This document shows, in pieces, positions 23,511-33,341 of a DNA stretch of 42,353 bases. Origin of the DNA: Cochliopodium minus (Eukaryota > Discosea > Himatismenida > Cochliopodiidae). Below the pieces are notes generated by a model, which did not search any database, was not told the DNA's origin, and saw nothing but the letters and a program-made list of their open reading frames with translations. The stretch's first letter is position 1, and every line of letters begins with the position of its first letter. The DNA lies in contig JAMYWO010000315.1 in the NCBI GenBank assembly GCA_024220525.1, positions 1-42,353 on the forward strand, in the 5' to 3' direction. A program made the position numbers and the translations under genes.

Positions 23511-24648
23511 TAAATAAAAATAATTGTAATATAAACAATATCAATAATTTCCCCACTCCTTTTACTTCTCCCAACCTCCTCAATTTGTCAGAGCCCAAAG
23601 AAAACTCTCAATACAAACTTTTTTCTCACTGCAACCTCAACAAACTTTTCAGCGAAATGTTGTTGAAGCCTGTTTCCAACTATCTTTCCAAATCCAAAAC
23701 TGTTGTTTTCATTCCTGATGGTGATCTTCATTTGATCCCTTTCCCCTTCCTGGAATATAACAAAGCTCAACTTGTAGATTCACACGCTTCTTTTCTTTCC
23801 CCTTCTCTGACTTCTCTTCTTATTTTGTAAAATTCTTTTTTTCTTGCAATTTATCTTCCTTTTTTATTTATTTCATTTTTTCTTTTTAGATCCCAAAAAC
23901 CTACAAAAGAGACGAAATCAGGTTTGTTCATTTCAAACCCATCACCAATGCCGCACTTGACGGGCAACATGAAGTTTTGTAACATTGAAAAGGAAGCTGC
24001 TTCTCAAATCGTCTCCATAGCTTCCAAAATAAACAGTGTACTCAAACTGAACTCTTCTGATATTGATTTCAAATTTATCAAAAATAACTGCAAAGACAGA
24101 GATATCATTCATTTGGGAAGTTACATACTCTTTGAACAGGTTTATTTTCTATTAACATTATTTTTTGTTTTAACATGGAATCCTTTTGTTTCTAGTATCC
24201 TTACAACTCATTCAAGTATGGACGTATCGTTTTATCCGAATTTAGGAAGAACGAAGAAGATGATGAAGAAGAATCCAGTGAGGAGGAGACAAACTCTTTT
24301 CACAAACAATCCTTTCTAAGCACAGATATGATCAAGGATATCCAATTTGATTCCCAAATCCTTTCGATTGGCTTCTGTGCTACCAAAGAAAAAAAAATTA
24401 AAGGAGATCAGGTCATTAAATCTGTTGAACCTTATCTTGTTTGTGGTTCTCGTGTGGTTGTTGTTCCTATTTGGATAGCAGATCATTCCATCAGTTCACA
24501 TTGTCTGAATAATTTTTATTCCTTCTTGTTGGAAGGAAAGAGGCCTCTCGAAGCCATGCGTAAAGCTATGCTTGCCACCCGTGAAAAGACAGATGGTTCT
24601 TCAAATGCTGATTGGTCAGTATTTTCTATTTATGGATATGCTTTGTAA
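20653..24648 (+). CDS. PUB - RanBP2 zinc finger - TPR - CHAT domain protein
   Basis: Five exons: 20653-21159, 21226-23077, 23220-23826, 23890-24139, 24196-24648; 1222 aa. Residues about 25-110 form a PUB domain (LGVILSNIIENPKHSVYRRI, ALGAIDFLESILF), the fold that binds the p97/VCP tail in NGLY1 and HOIP. A RanBP2-type finger follows (WIC-x4-C-x10-C-x2-C) near 120-145. Residues about 180-590 are TPRs (GDLENAIQYYEQSF, GELEKALGFYEKAL, GMYREATATYIKTL). After Asn-rich linkers, residues about 930-1222 are a CHAT domain: VFIPDGDLHLIPFPFLE, LVCGSRVVVVPIW, LEGKRPLEAMRKAM, and terminal ADWSVFSIYG. CHAT is the caspase/separase-related fold. The second His of the usual H-x3-HG motif is replaced (IIHLGSY, about 1060); a Cys near 1133 (GFCAT) may be the nucleophile. 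Activity is therefore doubtful. Confidence 0.85.
23461..23510 (+). repeat. (AAT)n coding repeat, poly-Asn in the CHAT protein
   Basis: Trinucleotide AAT/AAC run encoding a long Asn tract just before the CHAT domain. Confidence 0.9.
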
Positions 24649-24762
24649 ATTAAATGATATTTATCTCAAAAAAAAAATCAATAAAATTGCGAAACTTGGA
24701 ATTGAGTGCCATTCATCAACTTTGATCAAAATATTTTCAGCAAATTAATTTAAAAAAAAAAA

Positions 24763-26044
24763 ATGAAGAAGAGAAAAATGATTAAAGGAGGTGGTGATAA
24801 TTCACCAAAAAAAAAGAAAGAAGAAAGTCAAGTAAAATTATATACCACATTATTCAAATTAAATCGATTAATTTTTCATATAAAAGTTTTTCAACAGTGA
24901 TAAAATCAATGAAATGAAAAAGAAGGGATTGATTCTTAGATTAAAGGAACAACATAGAGAAATTGAAAAATTACAAAAAATGATTTCTGAATTTGAAGAT
25001 AATAAAATTGAATATAATTCCAACCTGATTGTTATTAACAGAAATTGGAATCTTGTAAATATATATATGCATAATTGTTAATTATTCTTACATATTTTTA
25101 TTTCTTATAAAGTTCGAGCAGCAATTGCAACAATATGTCGTTGAATTGGAAGAATCAGAGAATTTTAAAAAAGAATTGGAACAATTTAACTCTTATTTTG
25201 AAAGCTTGGAAAATAAAAATGTCCCTCCACTCTTACAACAACTTTTAAATCCAACACCCAATACAAAATCTTCAAAATCGAAAAATGAATATGAATATGA
25301 ATTGGTTATAAGTGAATCCATCAATCAAAGAGCGAATACCACATTGAATGTAACAAATTAAAAAATCTTATCTCAATATATTTTTGCTAATAAATTTGTA
25401 TTTTGCACAGATCTTTTCGAAAATAGTGAAATATATCTCTAATCAAAGATATTTGTTGTATTCCTTGATAGATAAGATTAAATCAAACCGTAAAAAAAAA
25501 AAAAATTTTCAAAAGAAAATGTCCATTTCTTTCTTGAAATATTTGGATTTTTATCAAATATTTTGTTATAATATTTAAATAATCCTAATATTTTGCAAAA
25601 ATAATGAATTTTAACTGTGAAATAGATCCAATAGACAAAGTATTGATCGAAATAAACGAGAAACTGACACAGGAAAACAAATCACACAACGAGAAATACG
25701 ATCAGCTTCACAAGAAATATCTCTCCCTCCAATCGCAGCTCAACAATTTCTCGCAAATCAGCTCCTTAGACAAAGAAAAGTTGAAAGAACTAGATGAGAA
25801 AATCTATCTCTTGGAAGAATCTTCGAAATTCGCCGAAAGAAAAATGGATAAGCAGAATAATGAAATCCAACGTTTACTCAGCGAAATCGAAAGCTTGAAA
25901 CTCTCCAATGTTGTCCAGCAAGATCCCCTCAAATCTTCTCAGCCTCTTTCTCTCCACTCTTCCGTCCATGATCTTTCTCAGCCTTATTCCTCTCTCAGCC
26001 AATCCAGCGCTCCTCCTCTCAATCCTTTGTTACAAACCGATCAG
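24763..26044 (+). CDS. BRE1: Bre1-type E3 ligase, N-terminal half (3' end cut at repeat/N)
   Basis: Five exons: 24763-24831, 24887-25054, 25113-25349, 25411-25489, 25626-26044, with matching phases. The product begins with a basic segment (MKKRKMIKGGGDNSPKKKK), then coiled coil. KEQHREIEKLQKMISEF and SNLIVINRNWNLFEQQLQQY resemble the conserved Bre1 N-terminus (REHIEKLERRQ..., LLIVNRYWSQFDE). VLIEINEKLTQENKS resembles the later AVQELNSFLAQENMR segment. The last exon ends in phase 0 at a GT donor at 26045, after which a T-rich repeat intron runs to an N. No RING is present. The missing RING half is most likely 149-2976, whose first exon also begins in phase 0. Confidence 0.75.
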
Positions 26045-26408
26045 GTAAAAATCCCCTTTTTCTTATTATTTTTATTTTTTTATTTTTATTTATTATTTTT
26101 TTTTTGTTTTTTAAAATTTTTTTTAATTTTTACATTTTTCTGTTTATTTGTTTTTACTTTTTATTTTTTAATTATTTTATTTGATCAATTTTTATTTATT
26201 TATTTATTTATTTATTATTTATTAAATTATTATTTATTAAATTATTGTTTATTTATTTATTATTTGTTTATCAATTATTTAAATTATTTAAATTATTAAT
26301 TATTATTTATTTATTTATTTATTTATTCATTTATTATTATTTATTATTTATTATTTATTATTTATTATTTATTATTTATTATTTATTATTTATTATTTAT
26401 TATTTATT
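26045..26408 (+). repeat. T-rich intron with TTTA and TTATTAT heptamer repeats
   Basis: Starts with GTAAAAAT donor of the Bre1 5' half, then T-rich sequence, TTTA units from about 26197 and a regular 7-nt TTATTAT array from about 26336 to the N. A 24-nt stretch at 26230-26253 is identical to 121-144, next to the Bre1 exon at 149. Confidence 0.85.
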
Positions 26409-26409
26409 N
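26409..26409. other. Ambiguous base marking a probable contig join
   Basis: Single N at the end of a heptamer repeat; the Bre1 open frame is not continued to the right. Confidence 0.85.
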
Positions 26410-26618
26410 TTTTCAATGCTACAAGGAAAGTTGTCAAATATAGAAGAGTCTTGATAATCATTCTTGGACTTCCAATTTGGAGTCTATCAAATGTTGATTG
26501 AATTATCTGGAATATTTAATACTTTTTGTTTGATCATGTTTAATATTTTAAATACGATAACGCACTTTGTGGTGTTATAGATCAAAAAAAAAAATTTTCT
26601 CTTGATAATTTAATTAAT
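26410..26618. other. No gene recognised
   Basis: About 210 bp downstream of the N with no convincing ORF, RNA or repeat. It probably includes the 3' flank of the minus-strand gene ending at 26619. Confidence 0.5.
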
Positions 26619-27719
26619 TTAGAAATTTGATTTCTTTTTTCTCTTGATAATCAAATTTAATAATAAAATGAAATCAAATGAATATTTTTCTATTCTTGAG
26701 CACCCTTCGAATAAGCAATGAAAGTTTTGCTTTGAACCTAGATTAAGATTGAGCAACGTGTCAACATATCCATACCACTTTGGTTCATCCAATGTAACAT
26801 TTGAATCAAACTGCAACTTGGTTGTGCATTCTCTAATTGTTTGCTTTTTCACTTTTTGATATGTCAAAGTCAAGATAAGAATTTTTTTGTTCGGGTGAAA
26901 GGTGAATAAAATTTTTTGATTTCCTCGGTCCCTCTTCAAATAATAAATATTTTTAAGATACCTGTTTACCTCTTTCAATGTGAAACTCATTGCTGTGGTC
27001 ATACCATAATACTTTGTCGCATTTTTTAAGAAGCAATGGAATATCAAAGTAGATTTGGTTCAAGATAATGAATACTTGTCTTGTATGAGAAGTCTCTTCA
27101 AAGTATCTGAAAGCTTTTAAATTGTATTCCTTGCTCCTCATCAGATAAAAATAGTGTTCACAATTGAGGGTTCTAAGACGAGACATCACAACTTTGCTTT
27201 ATTTTTTGAAAAGATACTATTCATGAGAGAGTCTGTTGCTATCAACGTCTCCTTGAAATGAAGAATTTTGTCTCTCACATCTTCAATTGAATCAAATTTT
27301 GGATTACACCTTTTAGGGTTTCCCTTATAGATTTCCATTGTTCAAAAGATGTTATTTCATATGGATCCTCATAAATGGAAAACCAAGTGTCGATGTTCTT
27401 AAGTAACTCCCAACTAAAATAATAAAAAATAATAAATTTGAAATAAAAAATAAAAAATAAAAAATAAAAAAATAAATGCTGGATGGTCCTTTTTCCTTTC
27501 TTTCTCAAATAAATCCATTATTGCTTTAGAAACTAATAAGACTTCTTTTAATCATTCAAGTTCCATCATATCAGTAGGACACAACCACCTTCAGTTGATC
27601 TCTTTCTCACCTAATGTGAATGTTGACTTCTTGGACTTTTTTTGTTTTTTTCGAGGGGTGTCCGAAATAGATTCAGTGATGACATCGCTCGATGTTAGAT
27701 TTGGTCTTTGTTTTTTCAT
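26619..27719 (-). CDS. Unidentified protein gene with apparent 26-29 nt introns; possibly damaged
   Basis: Proposed minus-strand exons: 27719-27611, 27523 to about 27485, then about 27415-27310, 27280-27218, 27191-26962, 26933-26619. The start encodes a basic MKKQRPNLTSSDV segment. Later parts read KNIDTWFSIYEDPYEITSF, KAFRYFEETSHTRQVF, DEPKWYGYVDTLLNLNLG. Frames are restored exactly if GT-AG introns of 29, 26 and 28 nt are removed (27281-27309, 27192-27217, 26934-26961). Between about 27416 and 27485 an A-rich heptamer repeat sits where a donor should be, and no GT is present on the sense strand. I do not recognise the family. Alternatives are a pseudogene with indels or an assembly collapse in the repeat. 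Confidence 0.45.
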
Positions 27720-27764
27720 TTCTGCCAAAAAAATCAGAATCCTTTTCATCATATGAACAACTTG

Positions 27765-28019
27765 TTAATTAATCTTTATTCCTCTTGCAAAATCAAAACC
27801 CCAAAAAATCTTTACCAAGTGCGTTGCATCCTTGATCAGTCTCACATGTCGGTTAGTTGGAGTAACAGGATCATCAGTCTGATGATCCTTCAACCAATCT
27901 TTGTATTTTAACACCAACAAAAGCAACGCCAACCAGAGAAAAAACCATAAGAAACCCTGAAAAAACAGGCCAGAATAATCCAAATCCATGAAAAAGTGTT
28001 GTACTGAAAGAAACATCAT
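27765..28019 (-). CDS. Possible small single-TM protein or exon
   Basis: Open frame of 84 codons with one strong hydrophobic span (FLWFFLWLALLLLVLKY) followed by a polar segment (KDWLKDHQTDDPVTPTNRHV). A candidate donor (GTAAAG) lies near its end. No family recognised; it might be an exon of a larger minus-strand gene in this region. Confidence 0.3.
   Translation of the reverse strand: MMFLSVQHFFMDLDYSGLFFQGFLWFFLWLALLLLVLKYKDWLKDHQTDDPVTPTNRHVRLIKDATHLVKIFWGFDFARGIKIN
27868..27888. repeat. Perfect inverted repeat, 10-bp arms, 1-nt centre
   Basis: GGATCATCAG at 27868-27877 is the exact reverse complement of 27879-27888, with a single T between; one more A-T pair extends it. It lies inside the hydrophobic ORF above. 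Confidence 0.9.
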
Positions 28020-28323
28020 TATTCTATAGGTAAGTTTATGTGAAATTATTGGGTTAACAAGAGGGAGAAATACTCAAATGGCAATTCTAAGAAGCAAAGT
28101 AATAACATGTTTATTTCACCGGGCCTTGGTACAGTTGCTTCTGAAGCCTTAATAGAAAGAAATATAAAGCATTCCTATATACTAATTGATCGGATACAGG
28201 TGCTGCTCCATTACTTCTTATTGCTGCATTTTTAGTAGAAAACTGCCCTAGTGCAAAAATCTTGTTTCTTGTTATTTTAGCAATAAGAAACATTACACAT
28301 TTGTGAAGAATAATTTAAACAAA
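28020..28323. other. Region without a supported gene
   Basis: The minus strand has a 60-codon open frame at 28111-28293 (MFLIAKITRNKIFALGQF start). A possible intron (donor GTATCC, acceptor ending TTAAG) would extend it to GEINMLLLCFLELPFEYF. No family is recognised and the evidence is too weak for a gene call. Confidence 0.35.
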
Positions 28324-28653
28324 ATGAGAGAAGAACACATGAAAGGATCTGGAAGTTTCATCACCATTTTGAAAAGACCAAACAATTTTTCAGAAAATGA
28401 CACAAAAAAGGAAATCATTGAGAATGAAAAAGATGACCTTTAAATCCAATCCCAAATAACCAGTGTTGATTCCATTTTTGAAATTGAAGAAGAAAGAAAA
28501 AATCACAAAAGAAGAGAAAATCTTTTGAACATATAGAATTCGAAAGACGTTGGAACTTCAAATCTGAAATCTTTGACAGACTTTACAAAAAATAAAATTC
28601 AGAGGACTGTTATGATACAAAAACCATCATATTTTGTTGTTCTAAAGTTTTAA
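28324..28653 (+). pseudogene. Decayed ORF with two in-frame stops
   Basis: A single frame from ATG 28324 runs 110 codons, broken only by TAA at 28441 and TAG at 28534, before TAA at 28651. Its composition is polar and protein-like (SFITILKRPNNFSEND; SIFEIEEERKNHKRRENLL), unlike random A/T sequence. No family recognised. It could be a decayed gene, or exons whose introns I did not resolve. Confidence 0.35.
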
Positions 28654-29013
28654 CAATTGATGTAGAACCTTACGTTTCTATTTTAAGGAAGGACTATGGT
28701 TGTGACATTGCCTTTTTTCCTGAATCCTTTTAAAGAACAACCGAAAATGTTGTTTACTTCATAATTTGAAGAATATTTTAAGTGAAAAGAATAAAACTAT
28801 TAATATTAACTTTTTTTATAATAAATAAATAAATTATAATATAATTTAAACGATTTTTTCATCCTAAAAGATTTTCATACTTTAAAAGATTTTTTATTTT
28901 TTTCAAAAATGCGATAATTCTCTCAATTTAGATCAAAAAGAAATTAAAATACTTTGTTATAATTATTTATTGTATAATTATTTAATTCAAAAAAATGGCT
29001 ATTTTAAAGAGGA
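28654..29013. other. No gene recognised
   Basis: About 360 bp, A/T-rich, with stops in all frames. It ends at the 3' side of ARPC4. Confidence 0.5.
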
Positions 29014-29807
29014 TTAACGGAATGTTCCCAAATATTCTGCAGCAACAATACGTGCTCTACCATTGATTGAAATTTTCATTTCACTTAATTCAGCATCGAC
29101 TGATCTGAGGAATTCAATGATAAAATCAACTAATTTACTCTTGTACATAGATTCACAGTGAAAGTTTGTGATCAAGAAACTGATATCATAATTCTAGAAA
29201 GAATTAAAGATTAAGTATTTTCGTTGAATAAAAAAAAATATATATATTAATAATTATGATAATTATGAAAAAAAAATTTTATATTTTGATCAATCAAATG
29301 TTATATATAAGATGTTTCATTAATGAATAAAAGAATTATAAAATAGTAAAAATAAATAGATATTACAGGGACAGCCTTTCTTCTAAGGATAAAGAAAGAT
29401 TCAGCTCTTTGGGTAAGAAAGCTCATGAATTTCTTGGTCAAAAGTTCATCAACCTCATCCATTTTTCTGATACCAATGGAGACTCTCACAGAATTAATAG
29501 ATGTCTCAATTTTGACTCTTTCTTCACCATTACGAGCAATTACAACAGTATTTCCAAGGAGTTCCTTATCTTGGGAAGATTCTACTTCTGGTTTATTATG
29601 TCTTTCTACTTTTTGTGATCCAAAATTTTGTAAACATAAAGCTGCTCTCAAAGTACGTTGAACAGCATTGAGATAAGGTTGATGAGCACTTTCTTGTTTT
29701 TGTTGCTAACAAAGTAAATATTAATTTAAATTTTGAAAAATATTTCAAATTAGAATCAATGTATTAATTTAATAAAAGGATATAAATTGAAAATTCATTA
29801 CATTCAT
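29014..29807 (-). CDS. ARPC4: Arp2/3 complex subunit 4 (p20-ARC)
   Basis: Three exons on the minus strand: 29807-29802, 29705-29367, 29193-29014; 174 aa (human 168). Segments [73 protein letters not shown] and [17 protein letters not shown] match ARPC4 closely. It is a core Arp2/3 subunit and places the organism among cells with branched-actin motility. The first coding exon is only six bases (ATG AAT) before a GTAATG donor; this start is inferred because the next exon lacks an in-frame ATG at the expected position. Confidence 0.93.
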
Positions 29808-29980
29808 TGTTAAAAAATAGTATCAAATTTTTTTTTTTTTATAAATAATTTATATTTTTTTTCAAAGAGAATATAAATTTATAAAATGAAAAGGATATCA
29901 GAGATTATGTATGATGAATTGAAACATCAAAAAAAAAGAAATATATGAAACAAAATTTCTTAATATTTATTTATTTATTT

Positions 29981-30809
29981 TTAAATGCAAGCAGGTAAAC
30001 CAAGATCACTTGCCAAAGATCTAAGAGCATCATTACAAAATTGTGTCTCTAATAAAGTGTGATCACAATTTGCCAATTTTCTTGGTGCTTGGTAAGGAGC
30101 ACTGGTCACCAGAGATTTTGGGAGTTGCAACCAAAATCCTGTCGAACTGCAATAAACAAATCCCTTATTATAAAATGCAATAGTTCCATCCTCATTATAA
30201 ATTAAATTTTGTTGGGAATTATAGACTACTGTTCCATACTTTTCAGGAAGACAGATCAATCTTTGTCTAACTGTTTCGCAAGTCCCTTCAATATCATTGA
30301 ATCCAGAAATCAATTGTGATCCACTGCAATTTTTATTATTGTTCAAAGAATTTGTAACACATGTTCTTGATCCATTTGTGTATATATTTTGAACAGATTG
30401 TCCTGGAAGACAAGATGCTCTTATCTCTTCTTGAATATCAACAGAACCACCATTGGTTAATGTAATAGTTTTAATTCCAGTTATATTATTTGTTGATGAA
30501 ATTAAATGTTGACAAAGAGGATCAGCACAAGTTCCATCTTCATTGATTATTTTGAATAAATCTCCTTTATTATTGGTTGTATCTTTGAGCCAATAAGATG
30601 GAAAAGTACATTCCTTTTTAAAATGATTTTTTGTGTAAAATTTTAATTATTTTTGAAGCATTTTTTATTTCTTGTTGGCAAAAAGTTTATTTTAGATTGA
30701 TACTTGCCTCTTGTACGTTTAGAGAATTATTATAGTTAAATACTTTGACGTTGGAAGCTTTGCAAATACATAATATTAATAAAACGCAAAAGAAAGAAAT
30801 TTTTTGCAT
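29981..30809 (-). CDS. Secreted Cys-rich protein, family not recognised
   Basis: Two exons, 30809-30717 and 30613-29981, giving 241 aa ending TAA. The start MQKISFFCVLLILCICKAS is a typical signal peptide. The mature chain has at least 14 Cys spaced irregularly (GTCADPLC, RASCLPGQS, SRTCVTNS, KNCSG, GTCETVRQRLICLP, GFVYCSS, LANCDHTL, LPACI) and N-linked sites such as NIT. No membrane span follows, so it is probably secreted or wall-associated. The GTACAA donor at 30716 is preferred; a GC donor nine bases downstream would also keep the frame. It is divergent from ribophorin I. Confidence 0.7.
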
Positions 30810-30988
30810 TTTAAATTTTTTTTTTTATTTTTTTTATGTCTTTTAAATATATAACCATCATCAAATCAATCTTGATTTCCTTTCATTTTTGTTAGAATCT
30901 TCTTTTTTGAAAAAGAAAAGGATGACTAATCAATTCTCTTGCACTGAAATAAATATTTTCAAAATAAAAAAATATAAAAAAAAATTTA
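30810..30988. promoter_or_regulatory. Divergent promoter region, secreted protein/ribophorin I
   Basis: 179 bp between opposed starts; inferred from position. Confidence 0.45.
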
Positions 30989-33178
30989 ATGAATATGAAG
31001 AACCAACTTATTCTTTTGTTCTTGTCAATATTCATTTTTGTTTCTTATGCTGAAATAAAAAATACATTGATAACAAGAACAATAAAATTAGAATCTCAAT
31101 TGGCAGAGCATTCCCTTTCCATTACATTTATTAATTCAGGAGATAAATCAATCAACAAATATAATTTTATTACACCTGTTTCCCAAGAAGGATCACTTTC
31201 ATTTATTTCTGCTGAAACTGATAATGGTCAAAAACTTACCCTCAATAAGTTGGAAGGAACATTCAATGAAAAAGGAAATAGGTAAATATACCTCATTCAT
31301 TGTGATTTTATAAAATTCTTTTTTCAAAAAATATATAAATTTTTCCATAAACAATTATTTATTTTTTTATTTAACAAAATTCTTGCAAATATATTTGCAG
31401 CTTTTTAAATAATTATTTAATATTTCTCTTATAAAGTTATGACAATTATGAAATACAATTGGATAGCTCTGTTGAACCCAAAAAAACCAAAAAAATTAAA
31501 GTGGTGTTGGTATTTGTGGAAACAATGAGCCCATTTCCAAAACAAATATATCAAGATGAAAATCAGTTGGTGGTATATCAAGGGAATGCGTATGTATTTT
31601 CTCTCTATGCAACAGATCAACAAAAAACAATTTTCCATTTGGCATCTGATAGAGTGGAATCCTACAGCAAAGAACCAAAACCAGTAGTTCACTCTGGAAA
31701 GACAATTACTTTTGGAAACTATAATTCTCTTCCCAAATTCAGTTTTACTTCCATCAAACTCCATTTTGAAAACAACATGCCTTTCACCCGTGTAAAAAGA
31801 TTAGAAAGAGAGTACTTGATTAGTTTGTGGGGAAGCATTTCAGTGGAAGAACGTTGGGAAGTGGAACACTTTGGTGCCAAATTGAAAAAAGGTTTCTCCA
31901 GATTTGATTTTGTAAGAACAGGTCACAGAGGTGGAAGTGTTTCTTCTTTTCATCAATTTCTTCCAAAAGAAGCAACAGGAATTTACTACAGAGACGTAAT
32001 AGGAAACATCTCTACTTCTCATGTTTTTCCCAGAAAACAAGATTCTTCCATCGACTTTCACATCACCCCTCGTTTCCTTTTGTTTGGAGGTTGGAGAGTT
32101 ATTTTCAAAACAGGTTACTACTTGCCTCTTTCCTCTTTTCTTTCCTCTTCTTCTTCTTCTTCTTCCTCTCTTCTTTTTCGTTCCAATCTTTTCGATTCAA
32201 TTGATGGTTTCCCTGTTGATGATCTCACCGTTCGTGTTGTTCTTCCTGAAGGTTCCACGTATAAATTTCTTTTTTTTTTTTCAAAAATTCTTTTTAATTC
32301 CTTTTAACCTTAATCCTTTAATTTTTATTTAACACAATTCACCACTTCTTATAATCAATATTAAATCTAATAACTAACATCTTTCAAATATTATAACATT
32401 CTAATTAATTATAAATTTATAATTAATTTGAAAAAAAATCTCACTTTAATTTTATAATTAATTATATTAAAATAGAAATGCGAAATTGAATTTGCCATTC
32501 GCAGTTGATAGTGAAGAAATAATAGGAGTGAAAAAAACTTACTTGGATACAAATGGAAGACCAGTGTTTGAATTAAAAAAAAAGAATTTGGTGTCTCAAC
32601 ATTCTGTCAAATTTGAAGTGAATTTCACAAATGAAGGAAGTATTTTGAAAAAACCCTTTTTGTTGGTGTTTGGAATCTACGTGGTGTTGTTAGGAGCAAT
32701 CGTGTATGCAAGATGGGAAAGAAGCATCATCCCTCCTGATTCCATCTCTTTTGCTGAAAAACAAAAAGTAGAAGAAAACATTCTCCTCGAATTGAAAGAT
32801 TTGCAGTGTGAAAGGGCCATCCTCTACTCTTCTTTTGGAAAACACATCACCAAAAAACTTCTCAGCAAATCTTCTTTGGAATCTTCCATCAACAATTCTG
32901 AAAAAGAAGTTCTTCTTCTCAACAAAGACTTTCTTTCTCTCGAAAATGATTTCAAAAAGGGAAACAACGAGACCATCCTCAAACTTTTAAAAGGTCTTTC
33001 CAACTACGAAAAATCCAGACACGAAATTTTCATCAACACTGCAAAGTCTCTTCTCCAAGCTGATTCCGATAATAAAAGAGAAGAAATCCAAGATTCTTTC
33101 AAAAAAATAAGTGACAAAATTTCTGAAGTTATTGATAAATACATTCACGATATTTCTGATGAATTAGATCACAATTGA
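30989..33178 (+). CDS. RPN1: Ribophorin I / OST1, oligosaccharyltransferase subunit
   Basis: Three exons: 30989-31281, 31437-32258, 32476-33178; 605 aa (human 607). It has a signal peptide (LILLFLSIFIFVSYA), a lumenal domain with RVKRLEREYLISLWGSISVE and VEHFGAKLKKGFSRFD typical of ribophorin I, then KKTYLDTNGRPVFELKKKNL, one TM span about residue 430 (PFLLVFGIYVVLLGAIVYAR) and a cytosolic coiled-coil tail. It works in the ER oligosaccharyltransferase complex, docking at the Sec61 translocon. A Ser-rich insert (TCT/TCC repeats near 32130-32180) interrupts the lumenal domain. Assignment is firm. Confidence 0.95.
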
Positions 33179-33341
33179 TTATTAGTTTTATCTTTTTTAT
33201 TTTATTCAAAAAAAACAATAAATTAATTTAAATTTCAAAAAGAAAATACAAGCATTTCATGTTTCTTATAAGACTATTACCAATTAAGGTGTATGCTCAA
33301 AAGTTACAATTTAAAATCATAGATTTGTTTGAATATATCAT

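Noticed and set aside
25604-26044. Separate gene starting at ATG 25604 (MNFNCEID)
   Set aside because: An acceptor AG at 25624-25625 with phase matching the preceding Bre1 exon makes it the fifth Bre1 exon instead.
28324-28653. Reassigned stop codons (TAA/TAG read as Gln)
   Set aside because: Conserved genes here end precisely at TAA, TAG and TGA at family-expected C-termini (CCT2, DENR, eIF3m), so the standard code holds.
28540-28735. Faint resemblance of another frame to CCR4/nocturnin exonuclease segments (YVSILRKDYGCDIAFFPES)
   Set aside because: Only one short block fits, no catalytic motif is visible, and stops interrupt it; too weak to annotate.
30700-30720. GC-AG intron in the secreted protein gene (donor GCAAGT)
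   Set aside because: A canonical GT donor nine bases upstream keeps the same phase, so the non-canonical site is not needed.
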